Of a stretch of 64,000 bases of DNA, positions 18,238 through 29,351 are shown one piece after another. The notes under the pieces are model-generated. The model did not search any database. It was not told the DNA's origin and saw only the letters and a list, made by a program, of their open reading frames with translations. The stretch covers positions 22,473-86,472 of the forward strand of contig JAITVD010000035.1 of NCBI GenBank assembly GCA_031285965.1, in the 5' to 3' direction. Source of the DNA: Azoarcus sp. Its GTDB lineage: Bacteria; Pseudomonadota; Gammaproteobacteria; Burkholderiales; Rhodocyclaceae. A program made the translations under genes and the position numbers. The first letter of the stretch is position 1, and each line of letters opens with the position of its first letter.

Positions 18238-18507
18238 TCATTCTTCTTCATCAAAGCGGCCAGCGATCAATTCCGCGATACGCGCCATCGCCTCGTCGGC
18301 ATCCTTGCCAAGGGTCTCGACGGTGAGCGTGGAGCCTTGGGTGGCGGCAAGCATCATCAATCCCATGACGCTTTTTGCGCTGACCCGCTTCTCATTACGC
18401 TCCAGCCAGACCTCGGAGGCGAAACTGTTCGCCAAGCGCGCAAGTTTTGCCGAAGCGCGGGCGTGCAGCCCCAATTTATTGATGATCGCCACTTCGATTT
18501 TTGGCAT
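18238..18507 (-). CDS. ptsH: Phosphocarrier protein HPr
   Basis: 89-residue phosphocarrier. H15 in KLGLHARAS is the phosphorylation site, and S46 in KSVMGLMML corresponds to the regulatory Ser of HPr proteins. ATG 18507 gives the canonical numbering; an upstream start would add seven unsupported residues. Divergent from comF and followed by ptsI. Confidence 0.95.
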   Translation of the reverse strand: MPKIEVAIINKLGLHARASAKLARLANSFASEVWLERNEKRVSAKSVMGLMMLAATQGSTLTVETLGKDADEAMARIAELIAGRFDEEE

Positions 18508-18536
18508 TTGCCTTATGCTTCCCCGCATTGCATGTC

Positions 18537-19229
18537 ATGGTCGATTGTAATATGCCCTTGCTCGATACGCTGCTTCCGCCAGATTGTTATTTGTGCGGGA
18601 TGCCCGCCGGAAACGGAAAAGGAGGCGCGCCGATATGCGCCAATTGCGCGGGCGAATTGCCGCGCAACGGGTCGTTGGTCTGCCCGCGCTGCGCGTTGCC
18701 CACGCCGGAGGGGCAAATTTGCGGGCGCTGCTTGCGCGAGCCGCCGGCATTTGACGCCACACATGCGCTGTACCGCTATGTTTTTCCGGTGGATGTGCTG
18801 GTGCATGCGTTCAAATACAACCACCGCTTGTCGCTGACCCGGTTCTTTACCGACGCGGCAGCGAACATTTTTTTGCCGGAAGCCGATGTGCTCGTCCCCA
18901 TGCCGCTGCATCCGAAGCGGCTGGCGGAGCGCGGTTTCAATCAGGCACTGGAAATTGCCAGACCGCTCGCCCGCGCCGCCAATTTGCCGCTGGCGCGGGA
19001 AAGCGTGGTGCGAAAACACTACGCGCCACCGCAGGTCACGCTCGCCCGCGAGGCGAGGCTGACCAATCCGCGAGGTACGTTTGCTTGCCGCCGCCAATTC
19101 GACGGGCTGCGCGTCATGGTGGTCGATGACGTGATGACCACGGGCGCGTCGCTTAACGCGATTGCCCGCTGCCTCAAGGCCGCCGGCGCATCGGCGGTCT
19201 GCAATTTTGTCATTGCCCGCGCCGGGTAG
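18537..19229 (+). CDS. ComF family phosphoribosyltransferase-like protein
   Basis: 230 residues (216 if ATG 18552 is used). The N-terminus has paired cysteines in CYLCG, CANC, CPRC and CGRC that make zinc-binding sites. The C-terminal half is a type I PRTase fold with the PRPP loop VVDDVMTTGASL. ComF proteins work in DNA uptake by competent cells; orthologues (GntX/ComFC) occur in most proteobacteria, including ones not known to be competent. Type IV pilus genes lie elsewhere in this window. There is no clear ribosome binding site, so the start is uncertain. Confidence 0.88.
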   Translation: MVDCNMPLLDTLLPPDCYLCGMPAGNGKGGAPICANCAGELPRNGSLVCPRCALPTPEGQICGRCLREPPAFDATHALYRYVFPVDVLVHAFKYNHRLSLTRFFTDAAANIFLPEADVLVPMPLHPKRLAERGFNQALEIARPLARAANLPLARESVVRKHYAPPQVTLAREARLTNPRGTFACRRQFDGLRVMVVDDVMTTGASLNAIARCLKAAGASAVCNFVIARAG

Positions 19230-19279
19230 CGGAGCGGTTCGGGTAAAATGCGCCTTTTTTGCGCAAACACGGCTTATAT

Positions 19280-19945
19280 ATGGAACTCTTGGCTCAGTTC
19301 ATTGATATTGTCCTGCATCTGGATCAGTACTTAGGGGGATGGGTCGTCCAGTATGGCATGTGGATTTACGCTATTTTGTTTTTTGTGATTTTTGCGGAAA
19401 CGGGCTTTGTGGTGACGCCCTTCCTGCCGGGAGATTCCCTGCTGTTCGTTGCCGGGGCGCTGGCGGCAATCGGCGCGGCAGAGGCCGAAGGCGGGTTGCA
19501 CATCGTCAGGCTTCTGGCCACGCTCTCAACGGCGGCGATTTTGGGCAATATGGTCAATTACCAGATTGGGCGCTTCATTGGACCAAAGGTGTTCCAGTGG
19601 GAAGGCTCCCGCCTTTTCAACAAAGAGGCGCTGCTGAAAACACATGCTTTCTATGAGCGGCACGGCGGAAAGACATTGGTCATTTCCCGCTTTTTGCCGA
19701 TTTTCCGCACGTTCGCGCCATTCGTGGCGGGCGTGGGCGCGATGAATTATTCCCGGTTCCTCCTGTTCAATTTGGCGGGCGGGCTGGGCTGGTGCTTTTC
19801 GCTCACGCTGGCGGGCTACTGGTTCGGCAACCTGCCGTGGGTGCGGCAGAACCTTTCCCTGATGATCGTGGGGATCATCCTTGTCTCCTTGCTGCCGATG
19901 CTGATTGCGTGGCTCATGCGGGAAAAAGACGGGGAAAAGGCTTAA
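19280..19945 (+). CDS. DedA family membrane protein
   Basis: 221-residue inner membrane protein of the DedA/SNARE-associated family, implicated in undecaprenyl phosphate or phospholipid recycling and proton balance. Family marks are FLPGDSLLFVAGALAA and SRFLPIFRTFAPFVAGVG; four to five hydrophobic helices are seen. ATG 19280 is chosen over a TTG seven codons upstream. A short hairpin TGCGC/GCGCA lies just before the gene. It is 50 bases after comF. Confidence 0.92.
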   Translation: MELLAQFIDIVLHLDQYLGGWVVQYGMWIYAILFFVIFAETGFVVTPFLPGDSLLFVAGALAAIGAAEAEGGLHIVRLLATLSTAAILGNMVNYQIGRFIGPKVFQWEGSRLFNKEALLKTHAFYERHGGKTLVISRFLPIFRTFAPFVAGVGAMNYSRFLLFNLAGGLGWCFSLTLAGYWFGNLPWVRQNLSLMIVGIILVSLLPMLIAWLMREKDGEKA

Positions 19946-20021
19946 ATTCCCTTTTCCCGCTCGCGGGAGACGGAAATCAAACGTGTAATTCCTGAATGGC
20001 TGACCTGCGGGCGCGACTGAC

Positions 20022-21557
20022 ATGCTTCTCAAGATTCTGATGATGGCGGCGTTCATCGCCGTGACGATTTATATCGGTTTCCGTACCCGCCGGAGCGCAC
20101 GGGATGTCGACGGCTTCGTGCTGGGCGGGCGCAAGGTTGGGCCGTGGCTTTCCGCGTTTGCTTACGGCACGTCGTATTTTTCGGCGGTGGTTTTCGTCGG
20201 CTATGCCGGACAGTTTGGCTGGAGATACGGCATGGCGGCTATCTGGATCGGGCTTGGCAATGCGTTTATTGGCAGCTTGCTGGTCTGGTACGTGCTTGGG
20301 GCGCGGACGCGGGCAATGACGCACCATCTGCGCGCCCAGACCATGCCGGAGTTCTTCGGCGCGCGGTTTTCCAGCCCGGCTTTGCGCATCGCCGCCGCCA
20401 TCATCATTTTTGTGTTTCTGATTCCTTATACGGCGGGTGTTTATAACGGGCTTTCGCGGCTGTTCGACATGGCGTTTGGCGTACCTTACGAATGGTGCGT
20501 CATCGTCATGGCGGCGCTGACCTGCATCTACGTGGTCATGGGCGGCTACATGGCGACCGCCGTCAATGATTTGGTGCAGGGCAGCATCATGCTGTTTGGC
20601 ATCGTTGCGGTCATCGTCGCCGTTCTGGCGTCGCACGGCGGCTTTGACCAAGCGATGATTGCGCTCTCGCAGGTTCCGGCTGACGGCGCGGCGGGTGCTG
20701 CTCAGATGCAGGGCGCCTATGTTTCGATTTTCGGCCCAGACCTTTTCAATCTCGCGGGCGTGTTTGTGCTGACCTCGCTGGGCACTTGGGGCATGCCGCA
20801 GATGGTGCAGAAGTTCTACGCCATCAAGAGCATCGACGCAATCAAGCGCGGGGCAATCATCTCTACCCTGTTCGCCGTCGTGGTGGCGGGCGGCAGCTAC
20901 TTTCTTGGCGGCTTTGCGCGGCTGGCCGCTTCTGGCATCGAATACACGGCGGCGGGACTGCCGGTTTACGATTCGGTGATTCCCGCCATGTTGCAAAACA
21001 TGCCGGATTTGCTCCTAGGGCTAACGGTGGTGCTGGTGCTGAGCGCCTCGATGTCCACTTTGAGCGCGTTGGTGCTGACATCAAGCTCCACGATGACGCT
21101 GGATTTCATTCGGGGCAATTTCATCCGGGAAATGAACGCCAGAGACCAGATTGTGATGATTCGGCTGCTCATCGTGGTTTTCGTGCTTATCTCGACGTTC
21201 ATCGCGCTCATCCAGTACAACTCGCCAATGACTTTCATCGCGCAGCTCATGGCCATCAGTTGGGGGGCGCTGGCGGGGGCGTTTCTCGCGCCTTTCCTGT
21301 ACGGGCTTTACTGGCAGCGCACGACAGCGGCGAGCGTATGGGCGTGCTTCATCTTTGCGGTGGGGCTGGTGGTCGCCAACATGCTGCTGGGCTACGCGAT
21401 GTCGCCCATCAACGCCGGGGCGCTGGCGATGCTCGCGGGGCTGGTGATCGTGCCGCTGGTCAGTTGGCTGACGCCGAGACCGGACGCGGCGCAAACGAGC
21501 GCATTGTTCAAGGAGTCGTACCTGAACCTGCACGACATGAAAATCGACGCGGACTGA
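20022..21557 (+). CDS. Sodium:solute symporter (SSS family)
   Basis: 511-residue, highly hydrophobic protein with about 13 transmembrane helices, matching the SSS fold. Recognisable stretches are GFVLGGRKVGPWLSAFAYGT near the N-terminus and the sodium-site region LSASMSTLSALVLTSSS. The substrate cannot be read from sequence; proline, pantothenate or short organic acids are all found in this family. No ribosome binding site stands out. Monocistronic, convergent with the HDOD gene. Confidence 0.9.
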   Translation: MLLKILMMAAFIAVTIYIGFRTRRSARDVDGFVLGGRKVGPWLSAFAYGTSYFSAVVFVGYAGQFGWRYGMAAIWIGLGNAFIGSLLVWYVLGARTRAMTHHLRAQTMPEFFGARFSSPALRIAAAIIIFVFLIPYTAGVYNGLSRLFDMAFGVPYEWCVIVMAALTCIYVVMGGYMATAVNDLVQGSIMLFGIVAVIVAVLASHGGFDQAMIALSQVPADGAAGAAQMQGAYVSIFGPDLFNLAGVFVLTSLGTWGMPQMVQKFYAIKSIDAIKRGAIISTLFAVVVAGGSYFLGGFARLAASGIEYTAAGLPVYDSVIPAMLQNMPDLLLGLTVVLVLSASMSTLSALVLTSSSTMTLDFIRGNFIREMNARDQIVMIRLLIVVFVLISTFIALIQYNSPMTFIAQLMAISWGALAGAFLAPFLYGLYWQRTTAASVWACFIFAVGLVVANMLLGYAMSPINAGALAMLAGLVIVPLVSWLTPRPDAAQTSALFKESYLNLHDMKIDAD

Positions 21558-21619
21558 GCAAACGCCATTCTTCGCGCAGCCAAAACGCGGAATGACAATG
21601 CCGCAGATTGACCGCGCCC

Positions 21620-22477
21620 TTATTCGTTTTCTTTGTGATGAGCCAGCGTTTTGTCGAACTGGTAAATCAGGTCGTCAATGATGTCGTCCAGATTCGAGAC
21701 GGAATAGCCTAGGAAAATGGAAACGGCTTCACGCGCCTTTGCCCATTCCGTGTCCTGCACCGTGCGCAGGTGGGTGTTGGCGGCGAATTCAGCCATGACA
21801 TTGATGGCAATCAGGCGGTGCGCCTCGCTGTTGGTGTTCTGCGGGCTTTCGAGCTGGGCATAGTCGTGATGCTGGAGAATGCCCTGTGTGATGGCATCCG
21901 ACAGCCCCCACGCGCGGGCGAGGTAATAGCCGATGATGGCATGGCTGGTTCCAATGGCTTCTTCCTCAATGGAAGTAAATATCCGTTTGCTATCTTTATT
22001 GGCTTTGCTCAGAACGTTTTTGTACTCCGGGTAGCGTTGCGCGAGCAGCGGAATGCCGCAGTCATGGAACAGGCCGAAGGTATAGGCGGTATCTGGATCG
22101 ATCTGGCCCACGATGTCCGCCAGCCGTTTTGCGGCAAGGCCGGTGTAGCGCGAATTGTCCCAGAAGCGGTCGAACGGAATGTTGCTGTTGATCGTCGTGT
22201 TTTGCAGCAGGGCTTTCTGAACCAGATCAGCAAGGGAGCCAAAGCCTAGCGTCTCCACCGCCTCCATGATGGAAGAAACCCGGCTGCCGTTGCCAAAAAC
22301 CGGGGAATTGGCCACACGGGTGACAATGGCGGAAATGCCCGCGTCCTGGCTGATAAGCTGGGCAATTTTTTTGCCGTTGATGGCAGAGCTTTTCAGCTCT
22401 TCCATCACCTGAGTGAGAACGGCAGGATGAGCCGGAATGGTAACGCCAGATAAAACTTTGCTATCAGATTCTTCCAT
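21620..22477 (-). CDS. HDOD domain protein
   Basis: 285 residues made of one HDOD domain, a variant of the HD phosphohydrolase fold thought to act as a signalling scaffold. Visible marks are KKIAQLISQDAGISAIVTRVAN near the start, FGLFHDCGIPLL in the centre and HAIIGYYLARAWGL with LQHHDY later. No catalytic domain, no GGDEF and no membrane segment. Such proteins occur with chemotaxis or c-di-GMP signalling, but no neighbour here suggests a partner. Confidence 0.88.
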   Translation of the reverse strand: MEESDSKVLSGVTIPAHPAVLTQVMEELKSSAINGKKIAQLISQDAGISAIVTRVANSPVFGNGSRVSSIMEAVETLGFGSLADLVQKALLQNTTINSNIPFDRFWDNSRYTGLAAKRLADIVGQIDPDTAYTFGLFHDCGIPLLAQRYPEYKNVLSKANKDSKRIFTSIEEEAIGTSHAIIGYYLARAWGLSDAITQGILQHHDYAQLESPQNTNSEAHRLIAINVMAEFAANTHLRTVQDTEWAKAREAVSIFLGYSVSNLDDIIDDLIYQFDKTLAHHKENE

Positions 22478-22673
22478 GATGTAAAAGTCTCTACGAGTTT
22501 TTTAGAAAGGCGCGAACGGCCAGCTTAGTGCGTCCCCGCTCCGCGTACCGCGCACAATGTCACTCTCTTAAATAAATTTGTTATGCGAAAGAAGTAATAC
22601 ATCGGTTTGCGTGAAACAGCCTAGAATTCACTTTTTCGCTTTGACGCTCATCATCTGGCCGGAGGCACGACTT

Positions 22674-23771
22674 ATGGAATGGCTTGGGGTATGGCTTGAA
22701 CGCTTGACCGGCGGGGATGAGATGACGCTGTTTTCCCTTCACGTGCTGCTGGTCGTGTTCGCCATCGTGGCGTTCAACTACGTGTCGCGCCGCGCGCTGG
22801 CGCGGTTCGGCAAGCAGGCGGGCAGGACGGATACCTTCTGGGAGCAAGCCCTGGTAGCCTCCGCACGGCGTCCGCTGTCCGTGCTGGCGTGGATAGTCGG
22901 CATCACGTTCGTCGGCCATATGGCGCAGGCGCAGATAAAAACCCCCTTCCTTGAAATCGTCCATCCGGCGCGCGTCATCGGAATCATTGTCTGCCTGGGC
23001 TGGTTCCTGTCGGGATTCATCGTCAACGCGAAAGACGCAATCATCCAGCGGCGCGTTGCGCGGGGCGCGGAAGTCGACCGGACGACAGCGGATGCCATCA
23101 GCCAGCTTTTGCGAATTGCGGCATGGCTCACGACCTTCCTTGTCGTGCTGCAAAGCCTCGGCTTTTCCATCCAAGGGGTGCTGGCGTTCGGCGGCATCGG
23201 CGGGATTGCCATTGGCTTTGCCGCCAAAGACCTGCTGGCCAATTTCTTCGGCAGCCTGATGATTTATTTCGACCGCCCGTTTGCCGTCGGCGACTGGATA
23301 TGCTCGCCGGACAAGCCGATTGAGGGAACGGTCGAGGACATCGGCTGGCGGCTGACCCGCATCCGTACGTTCGACAAGCGCCCCCTTTATGTGCCCAATT
23401 CGGTGTTCGCCACCATCGCGGTCGAAAACCCGTCGCGGATGAGCCACCGCCGCCTCAACGAGACCATTGGTCTGCGCTATGACGATATTGGCAAAGTCGC
23501 CAGCGTCGTCGAGGACATTCAGGCCATGATGCGCACCTGCCCGGACATCGACCAAGCGTTGCCCATCGTCGTCAGCTTCGACAAATTCAACGATTCTTCG
23601 CTGGACATCGTGGTACGCGCTCTCAGCCATACGACGGACATCGCGGCATTCCTGCGCGCCAAGCAGAACATCTTGCTGAAAATCGCTGACATCATCGCCC
23701 GCCACGGCGCGGAAATCGCTTTTCCGACGCGGGTGCATCTGACCCGCGCTTTGCCGCCGGAAAGCATCTAG
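22674..23771 (+). CDS. Mechanosensitive ion channel (MscS family)
   Basis: 365 residues. ATG 22674 follows GGAGG at spacing 8. Four N-terminal hydrophobic helices lead to the pore helix and beta domain (FGGIGGIAIGFAAKDLLANFFGSLMIYFDRPFAVGDWI), the strongest MscS signature, followed by the cytoplasmic cage region ending SFDKFNDSSLDI and ALSHTTD. It should open under hypo-osmotic shock. It ends 15 bases from the convergent trxB. Confidence 0.92.
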   Translation: MEWLGVWLERLTGGDEMTLFSLHVLLVVFAIVAFNYVSRRALARFGKQAGRTDTFWEQALVASARRPLSVLAWIVGITFVGHMAQAQIKTPFLEIVHPARVIGIIVCLGWFLSGFIVNAKDAIIQRRVARGAEVDRTTADAISQLLRIAAWLTTFLVVLQSLGFSIQGVLAFGGIGGIAIGFAAKDLLANFFGSLMIYFDRPFAVGDWICSPDKPIEGTVEDIGWRLTRIRTFDKRPLYVPNSVFATIAVENPSRMSHRRLNETIGLRYDDIGKVASVVEDIQAMMRTCPDIDQALPIVVSFDKFNDSSLDIVVRALSHTTDIAAFLRAKQNILLKIADIIARHGAEIAFPTRVHLTRALPPESI

Positions 23772-23786
23772 GCGCGTCGCGCCGAT

Positions 23787-24809
<1,023 letters not shown>

Positions 24810-24990
24810 CTAAATTCGGTATCAAGCCAATGCTAACGGAGAAAGATGTGGTTATACTTGTGCGCATAAGCGTTTTTGTTGGGTCGGGAGTTCCTGTCCC
24901 ACGGATTCAGGGGTCCTCCTCTCGCCGGAATGTTCATACGCACGAAGAGGCGGATGTATCGCAACTTTTCTTTATGTGATCTGTTATCCC

Positions 24991-25665
24991 ATGAATAGGC
25001 CAGCTCTCGTTTCGACCATTGCGTTAAAGACCTTCCCTCTGTTCTCTGGACTCTCCGATGAGGTACTGAGTTCAATTGCCCAAGTCGCCATGATGCGGCA
25101 CTTCCCACGCGGGCAGTCGGTGGTACGTGCGGGGGAGCGTACCGATTACGTCTATTTCGTACTGACCGGTAGCCTGAAAGTCGTGGTCAGCGACGAGGAC
25201 GGGCGCGAAGTCATCTTGTCCATTTTGGGGCAAGGACAGATTTTCGGTGAAATGGGCATGTTCGGCGACCAGCCGCGTTCCGCGTCGGTCGTGCCCGTTG
25301 TGGCCTCCGATTTGGTAACGGTCACGAAGCAGGCTTTCCGCCAGCTTATGCAGGAGCACTTTGAAGTGGCGTGGCGCATCATGTGCAACCTCGCCGAGCG
25401 CCTGCGCGACGCTGACCGCAAAATTGAAAGCCTTGCCCTGATGGATGTCTATGGTCGCGTGGCGCGCCTGTTGCTGGAAATGGCCGAGGAAATCAACGGC
25501 GAGACCATCGTGGCGCAGAAAATTTCCAAGCAGGACATTGCCCGTATGATCGGCGCTTCCCGCGAGATGGTCAGCCGAGTGATGAAAGACCTTGGCCAGC
25601 AAGGTCTGATCGAGGAGACGCCGCACGGCATCATCCTGCACGAACGCTTGGGCAGCAACGCCTAA
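24991..25665 (+). CDS. CRP/FNR family transcriptional regulator (CRP-like)
   Basis: 224 residues: a cyclic nucleotide-binding beta roll (GQSVVRAGERTDYVYFVLTG, then GQIFGEMGMFGDQPRSASV), a long dimerisation helix and a C-terminal helix-turn-helix (SKQDIARMIGASREMVSRVM). It lacks the N-terminal Cys cluster of FNR, so it is not an oxygen-labile Fe-S regulator; the phosphate-cassette-like region RSASV suits cAMP or another nucleotide. ATG 24991 is taken over an upstream codon. A TGTGATCTG half-site just before the start might allow self-control. A strong terminator follows. Confidence 0.9.
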   Translation: MNRPALVSTIALKTFPLFSGLSDEVLSSIAQVAMMRHFPRGQSVVRAGERTDYVYFVLTGSLKVVVSDEDGREVILSILGQGQIFGEMGMFGDQPRSASVVPVVASDLVTVTKQAFRQLMQEHFEVAWRIMCNLAERLRDADRKIESLALMDVYGRVARLLLEMAEEINGETIVAQKISKQDIARMIGASREMVSRVMKDLGQQGLIEETPHGIILHERLGSNA

Positions 25666-25684
25666 GCGGCATCGCAGCGACACC

Positions 25685-25723
25685 CGCCCGTGCGAGCATT
25701 TCGTGCCGCACGGGCGTTTTTTT
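25685..25723 (+). terminator. Rho-independent terminator of the CRP-like gene
   Basis: Stem CGCCCGTGCG/CGCACGGGCG (25685-25694 with 25707-25716), 12-base loop, followed by a run of seven T. It begins 19 bases after the stop codon. Confidence 0.93.
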
Positions 25724-25775
25724 ATTTCAGGGCTTGTTTTCCTCACGCAAGTATCGCCCGATTCACGGAGTTCAT

Positions 25776-26927
25776 ATGCGTCTCTCAAAAAACGGCTCTG
25801 CCGCGTTTCTTGCCACCGCCCTCTGTTGCGCCTCTTTGGTTGCTCCCGCGCAGACCTCGGATTCTTCCGCTTCTTCCCCCAAGCAGCGCATCGAAGTCGC
25901 CTTCGTTCTGGACACGACCGGCTCCATGACCGCGCTGATTGACGGCGCCAAAAAGAAAATCTGGTCTATTGCCAATACCATCGTGGATCGCAACCCGGAC
26001 GCTGAAATCCACTTCGGCCTCGTCGGCTACCGTGATATTGGCGACGAATATGTGACCAAGAATTTCCCGCTCACGACCGATATTCAGGGCATCTATGGCG
26101 AGCTTCTGCTTTTTAAGGCGGACGGCGGTGGCGACACGCCTGAATCCGTTAACGAAGCCTTGGATGTGGCCGTGACCAAGCTCGGCTGGACAGACGGCGG
26201 ACAAAATAGGGACAAAACCTCGCGCATCCTATTTCTGGTTGGCGACGCGCCCCCGCACATGGACTATAAGCAAGACCGCAAGTATCCCATAATCATTAAA
26301 GATGCCGTATCCAGAGGCATTACCGTCAATACGGTTCAAGCGGGCGACATGCCGTCCACCACAAAAATCTGGAAAGAAATGGCCCGGCTCGGCGGCGGCG
26401 CTTACCACGCCATCCCGCAGGACGGCGGACGAATCATCATCATCGAAACGCCATATGACGGACAGATACAATCTGTCCAAATCAAACTGAACGGGACGGT
26501 TATTCCTTACGGCTCCTTCCAGCGCCAGCGAAAGGTTGAGGAGAAGATGGCCATGCCCGAAGCCGCCGCGCCGTCGGTGGCCGCCGATATGTCGTCCTAT
26601 GTCAGCAAAACAGGCAAAGGCAAAGCGAGCATCACCGGAGAAGGCGATCTGGTGGCCGACATCGAGAGCGGCAAAAAGAAAGTCTCCGACATTCCCAAAG
26701 ACCAGCTTCCCAAGCCGCTGCAATCAATGGCTCCCGCCGACCTTGAGCGGCACGTAAAAAAGCAAAACGCCGAACGGCTACGCTTGTCCGCCGAACTCAA
26801 AGGCTTGGTTCTTCAGCGCGATGAATTCATCCGCAAGCAACAGGCCGAAGAAACGGTCTCCCCGGACAAAAAGGCTGACAGTTTTGACCGTTCTGTTTCC
26901 AGCATGCTGGAGAAACAGATTAAATAA
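25776..26927 (+). CDS. Secreted von Willebrand factor A domain protein
   Basis: 383 residues with a signal peptide ending near APAQ, then a VWA domain with the metal-ion site DTTGSM (about 47-52) and supporting motifs VGYRDIGDE and LFLVGDAPPH. The C-terminal third is charged, with many Lys and Glu, and looks helical. ATG 25776 has CGGAG upstream. Similar secreted VWA proteins occur widely without known function. It is single, with its own terminator upstream, so no partner is suggested. Confidence 0.85.
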   Translation: MRLSKNGSAAFLATALCCASLVAPAQTSDSSASSPKQRIEVAFVLDTTGSMTALIDGAKKKIWSIANTIVDRNPDAEIHFGLVGYRDIGDEYVTKNFPLTTDIQGIYGELLLFKADGGGDTPESVNEALDVAVTKLGWTDGGQNRDKTSRILFLVGDAPPHMDYKQDRKYPIIIKDAVSRGITVNTVQAGDMPSTTKIWKEMARLGGGAYHAIPQDGGRIIIIETPYDGQIQSVQIKLNGTVIPYGSFQRQRKVEEKMAMPEAAAPSVAADMSSYVSKTGKGKASITGEGDLVADIESGKKKVSDIPKDQLPKPLQSMAPADLERHVKKQNAERLRLSAELKGLVLQRDEFIRKQQAEETVSPDKKADSFDRSVSSMLEKQIK

Positions 26928-27059
26928 TCGGTTCTCCGAAGCGGATTCCGCACCTGCGCTTGCGGTTCCGCGCAGAGATGACGCTGTGGGCAGAGCGGAT
27001 TCGGGAGTTGGGGGCGAGGCGCTATAATTAGCGTTTTGCCTCAAAAGGTCTTTTTCCCG

Positions 27060-29351
27060 ATGCCTCCCCGCCCTCCGTCTCCCCCCCTGCCCGAAAAAAT
27101 CACGCTGCTGCTGCGGGAAGCGCGTTGGCTGGTGATGGGGGTCATGTCGGTCTACATCGGCCTGATTCTGTTTGGCTACGACAAGGCCGACCCCGGCTGG
27201 TCGCACGCCGCAAGGGTCAGCGTGAGCAATCCTGGCGGGCGCTTCGGGGCTTGGCTTGCCGACGTGCTGTTCTATCTGCACGGAATTTCGGCTTGGTGGT
27301 GGGTGGTGTTCCTTGGCTATGCGCTGGTGTGGGGATTTCTCCGCCTGCGCGACCGCCCGACGCTTGACCGACGCTCGTTTTTCGTCATTTTGCTTGGATT
27401 TGTCATCGTGCTGCTGACTAGCAGCGCACTGGAAAGCCTACGTCTCTTTGGGCAGGCCGCACTCGCTTTCAGCTTGCCGTCCCAGCCCGGCGGGATATTC
27501 GGTTCCGCGCTTGGGGGGCTGATGAACCAGAATTTTGGCACTGTTGGCAGCGCCCTGCTGCTGGTGGCGCTGCTGGCGGCGGGCTTGTCGCTTTTTACCG
27601 GGATTTCCTGGCTGTCTGTCGCCGAAGGCATCGGCGGGATTCTGGAACGGATTGTCTTGAGCCTGTTCGCGTTTTTGCAGGCTTGCCGCGACAGGCTGGC
27701 GGGGCGCAGGCTGGCCAGCCAGCGCGAAGAAACCGTGCAGACCCGCCGCAAGAAAAAAACCGAACAGGCTGCCGTCGCCTCCTTGCGTATTGAACCCGGC
27801 GTGTCGGAAGCGCCGCGCTCGAACCGCGCAGAAAAGGAGCGCCAGAAGGCGCTTTTTGCCGATGCGGGAAGCAGCCTGCCTTCGCTGAACTTGCTTGACG
27901 CGGCGTCGAACAGCGGGGAACTGCCCTCGAACGAGACGCTTGAATTCACTTCCCGGCTAATTGAAAACAAGCTCGCCGACTTCGGGGTGGAGGTCAAAGT
28001 GCTGGCGGCTTATCCGGGGCCAGTCATTACCCGTTACGAAGTTGAGCCAGCAATCGGCGTCAAAGGCGCACAAGTAGTCAATCTCGGCAAAGATTTGGCG
28101 CGGGCGCTTTCGCTGGTGTCGATTCGCGTGGTCGAGACCGTCCCCGGCAAGTCGTGCATGGCCTTTGAATTGCCCAATCCCCGCCGCCAGACCGTCCGCC
28201 TGTCGGAAATTCTCGGCTCCAAAGCCTATAACGACATGAACGCGACCCTGACCGTCGCGCTGGGCAAGGATATTGGCGGGCAGCCGATGGTAGCCGACCT
28301 TGCCAAAATGCCGCACCTGCTGGTGGCGGGCACGACGGGCTCGGGAAAATCGGTGGGCATCAACGCCATGATTCTGTCGCTGCTCTACAAGAGCACGCCG
28401 GAGCAAGTGCGCCTCATCATGGTCGACCCGAAAATGCTGGAACTGTCGATTTACGAAGGCATCCCGCATCTGCTGGCTCCGGTGGTGACGGACATGAAAC
28501 ACGCCGCCAACGCGCTGAACTGGTGCGTGGGCGAAATGGACAGGCGCTACCGGCTGATGGCGGCTGTTGGCGTGCGCAATCTGGCGGGTTTCAATAAGGC
28601 CGTGCTCGATGCGCGCAAAATAGGCGAGCCGCTCACCAATCCGTTTTCGATTACCCCGGAAGCGCCGGAACGCATCGAAACCATGCCGTATATCGTGGTG
28701 GTGGTCGATGAACTGGCCGACCTGATGATGGTGGTCGGCAAGAAAGTGGAGGAACTGATTGCGCGTCTGGCACAGAAGGCGCGGGCAGCGGGCATTCACC
28801 TGATTCTTGCCACGCAGCGCCCGTCGGTCGATGTCATCACGGGTCTCATCAAAGCCAACGTGCCGACGCGGATTGCTTTTCAGGTGTCGAGCAAAATCGA
28901 CTCGCGCACCATCCTTGACCAGATGGGCGCGGAAACCCTGCTTGGCATGGGCGACATGCTTTATCTCGCGCCAGGCACGGGCTTGCCGGTGCGGGCGCAT
29001 GGCGCGTTCGTCGATGACGGCGAAGTTCACAAGGTCGTCGACTATCTCAAGAAAACGGGTCAGCCTGATTATGTGGAAGGCATCCTTACTCCTTCCTCGG
29101 ACGATTCAGACGATTTCGGCTTGGATGGCGAAGGCGGAGGGAGCGGCGAGTCCGACGAGCTTTACGACAAAGCGGTCGATGTCGTCATCAAGACGCGCAG
29201 GCCGTCGATTTCGCTGGTGCAGCGCCATTTGCGCATCGGCTACAACCGCGCCGCCCGCCTCATCGAGCAGATGGAGCGCAATGGGGTTGTCTCGCCAGCC
29301 GGCGCCAGCGGCAACCGTGAAGTGCTGGCCCCGCCAGTCCAAGAGGAATGA
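27060..29351 (+). CDS. ftsK: DNA translocase FtsK
   Basis: Septum-bound motor that pumps chromosome ends apart and activates dif recombination. The 763 residues have an N-terminal membrane part of about four helices (residues 25-190), a linker, the RecA-like motor with Walker A GTTGSGKS (about 423-430) and QRPSVDV, and a C-terminal gamma winged helix ([20 protein letters not shown]) that reads KOPS sequences. ATG 27060; a perfect TATAAT at 27023-27028 is a likely -10. The lolA start overlaps its stop by four bases. The linker is short compared with Escherichia coli FtsK. Confidence 0.96.
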   Translation: MPPRPPSPPLPEKITLLLREARWLVMGVMSVYIGLILFGYDKADPGWSHAARVSVSNPGGRFGAWLADVLFYLHGISAWWWVVFLGYALVWGFLRLRDRPTLDRRSFFVILLGFVIVLLTSSALESLRLFGQAALAFSLPSQPGGIFGSALGGLMNQNFGTVGSALLLVALLAAGLSLFTGISWLSVAEGIGGILERIVLSLFAFLQACRDRLAGRRLASQREETVQTRRKKKTEQAAVASLRIEPGVSEAPRSNRAEKERQKALFADAGSSLPSLNLLDAASNSGELPSNETLEFTSRLIENKLADFGVEVKVLAAYPGPVITRYEVEPAIGVKGAQVVNLGKDLARALSLVSIRVVETVPGKSCMAFELPNPRRQTVRLSEILGSKAYNDMNATLTVALGKDIGGQPMVADLAKMPHLLVAGTTGSGKSVGINAMILSLLYKSTPEQVRLIMVDPKMLELSIYEGIPHLLAPVVTDMKHAANALNWCVGEMDRRYRLMAAVGVRNLAGFNKAVLDARKIGEPLTNPFSITPEAPERIETMPYIVVVVDELADLMMVVGKKVEELIARLAQKARAAGIHLILATQRPSVDVITGLIKANVPTRIAFQVSSKIDSRTILDQMGAETLLGMGDMLYLAPGTGLPVRAHGAFVDDGEVHKVVDYLKKTGQPDYVEGILTPSSDDSDDFGLDGEGGGSGESDELYDKAVDVVIKTRRPSISLVQRHLRIGYNRAARLIEQMERNGVVSPAGASGNREVLAPPVQEE

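Noticed and set aside
24833..25108. 91-codon minus-strand frame between trxB and the CRP-like gene
   Set aside because: Overlaps the start of the regulator gene and has no coding character.
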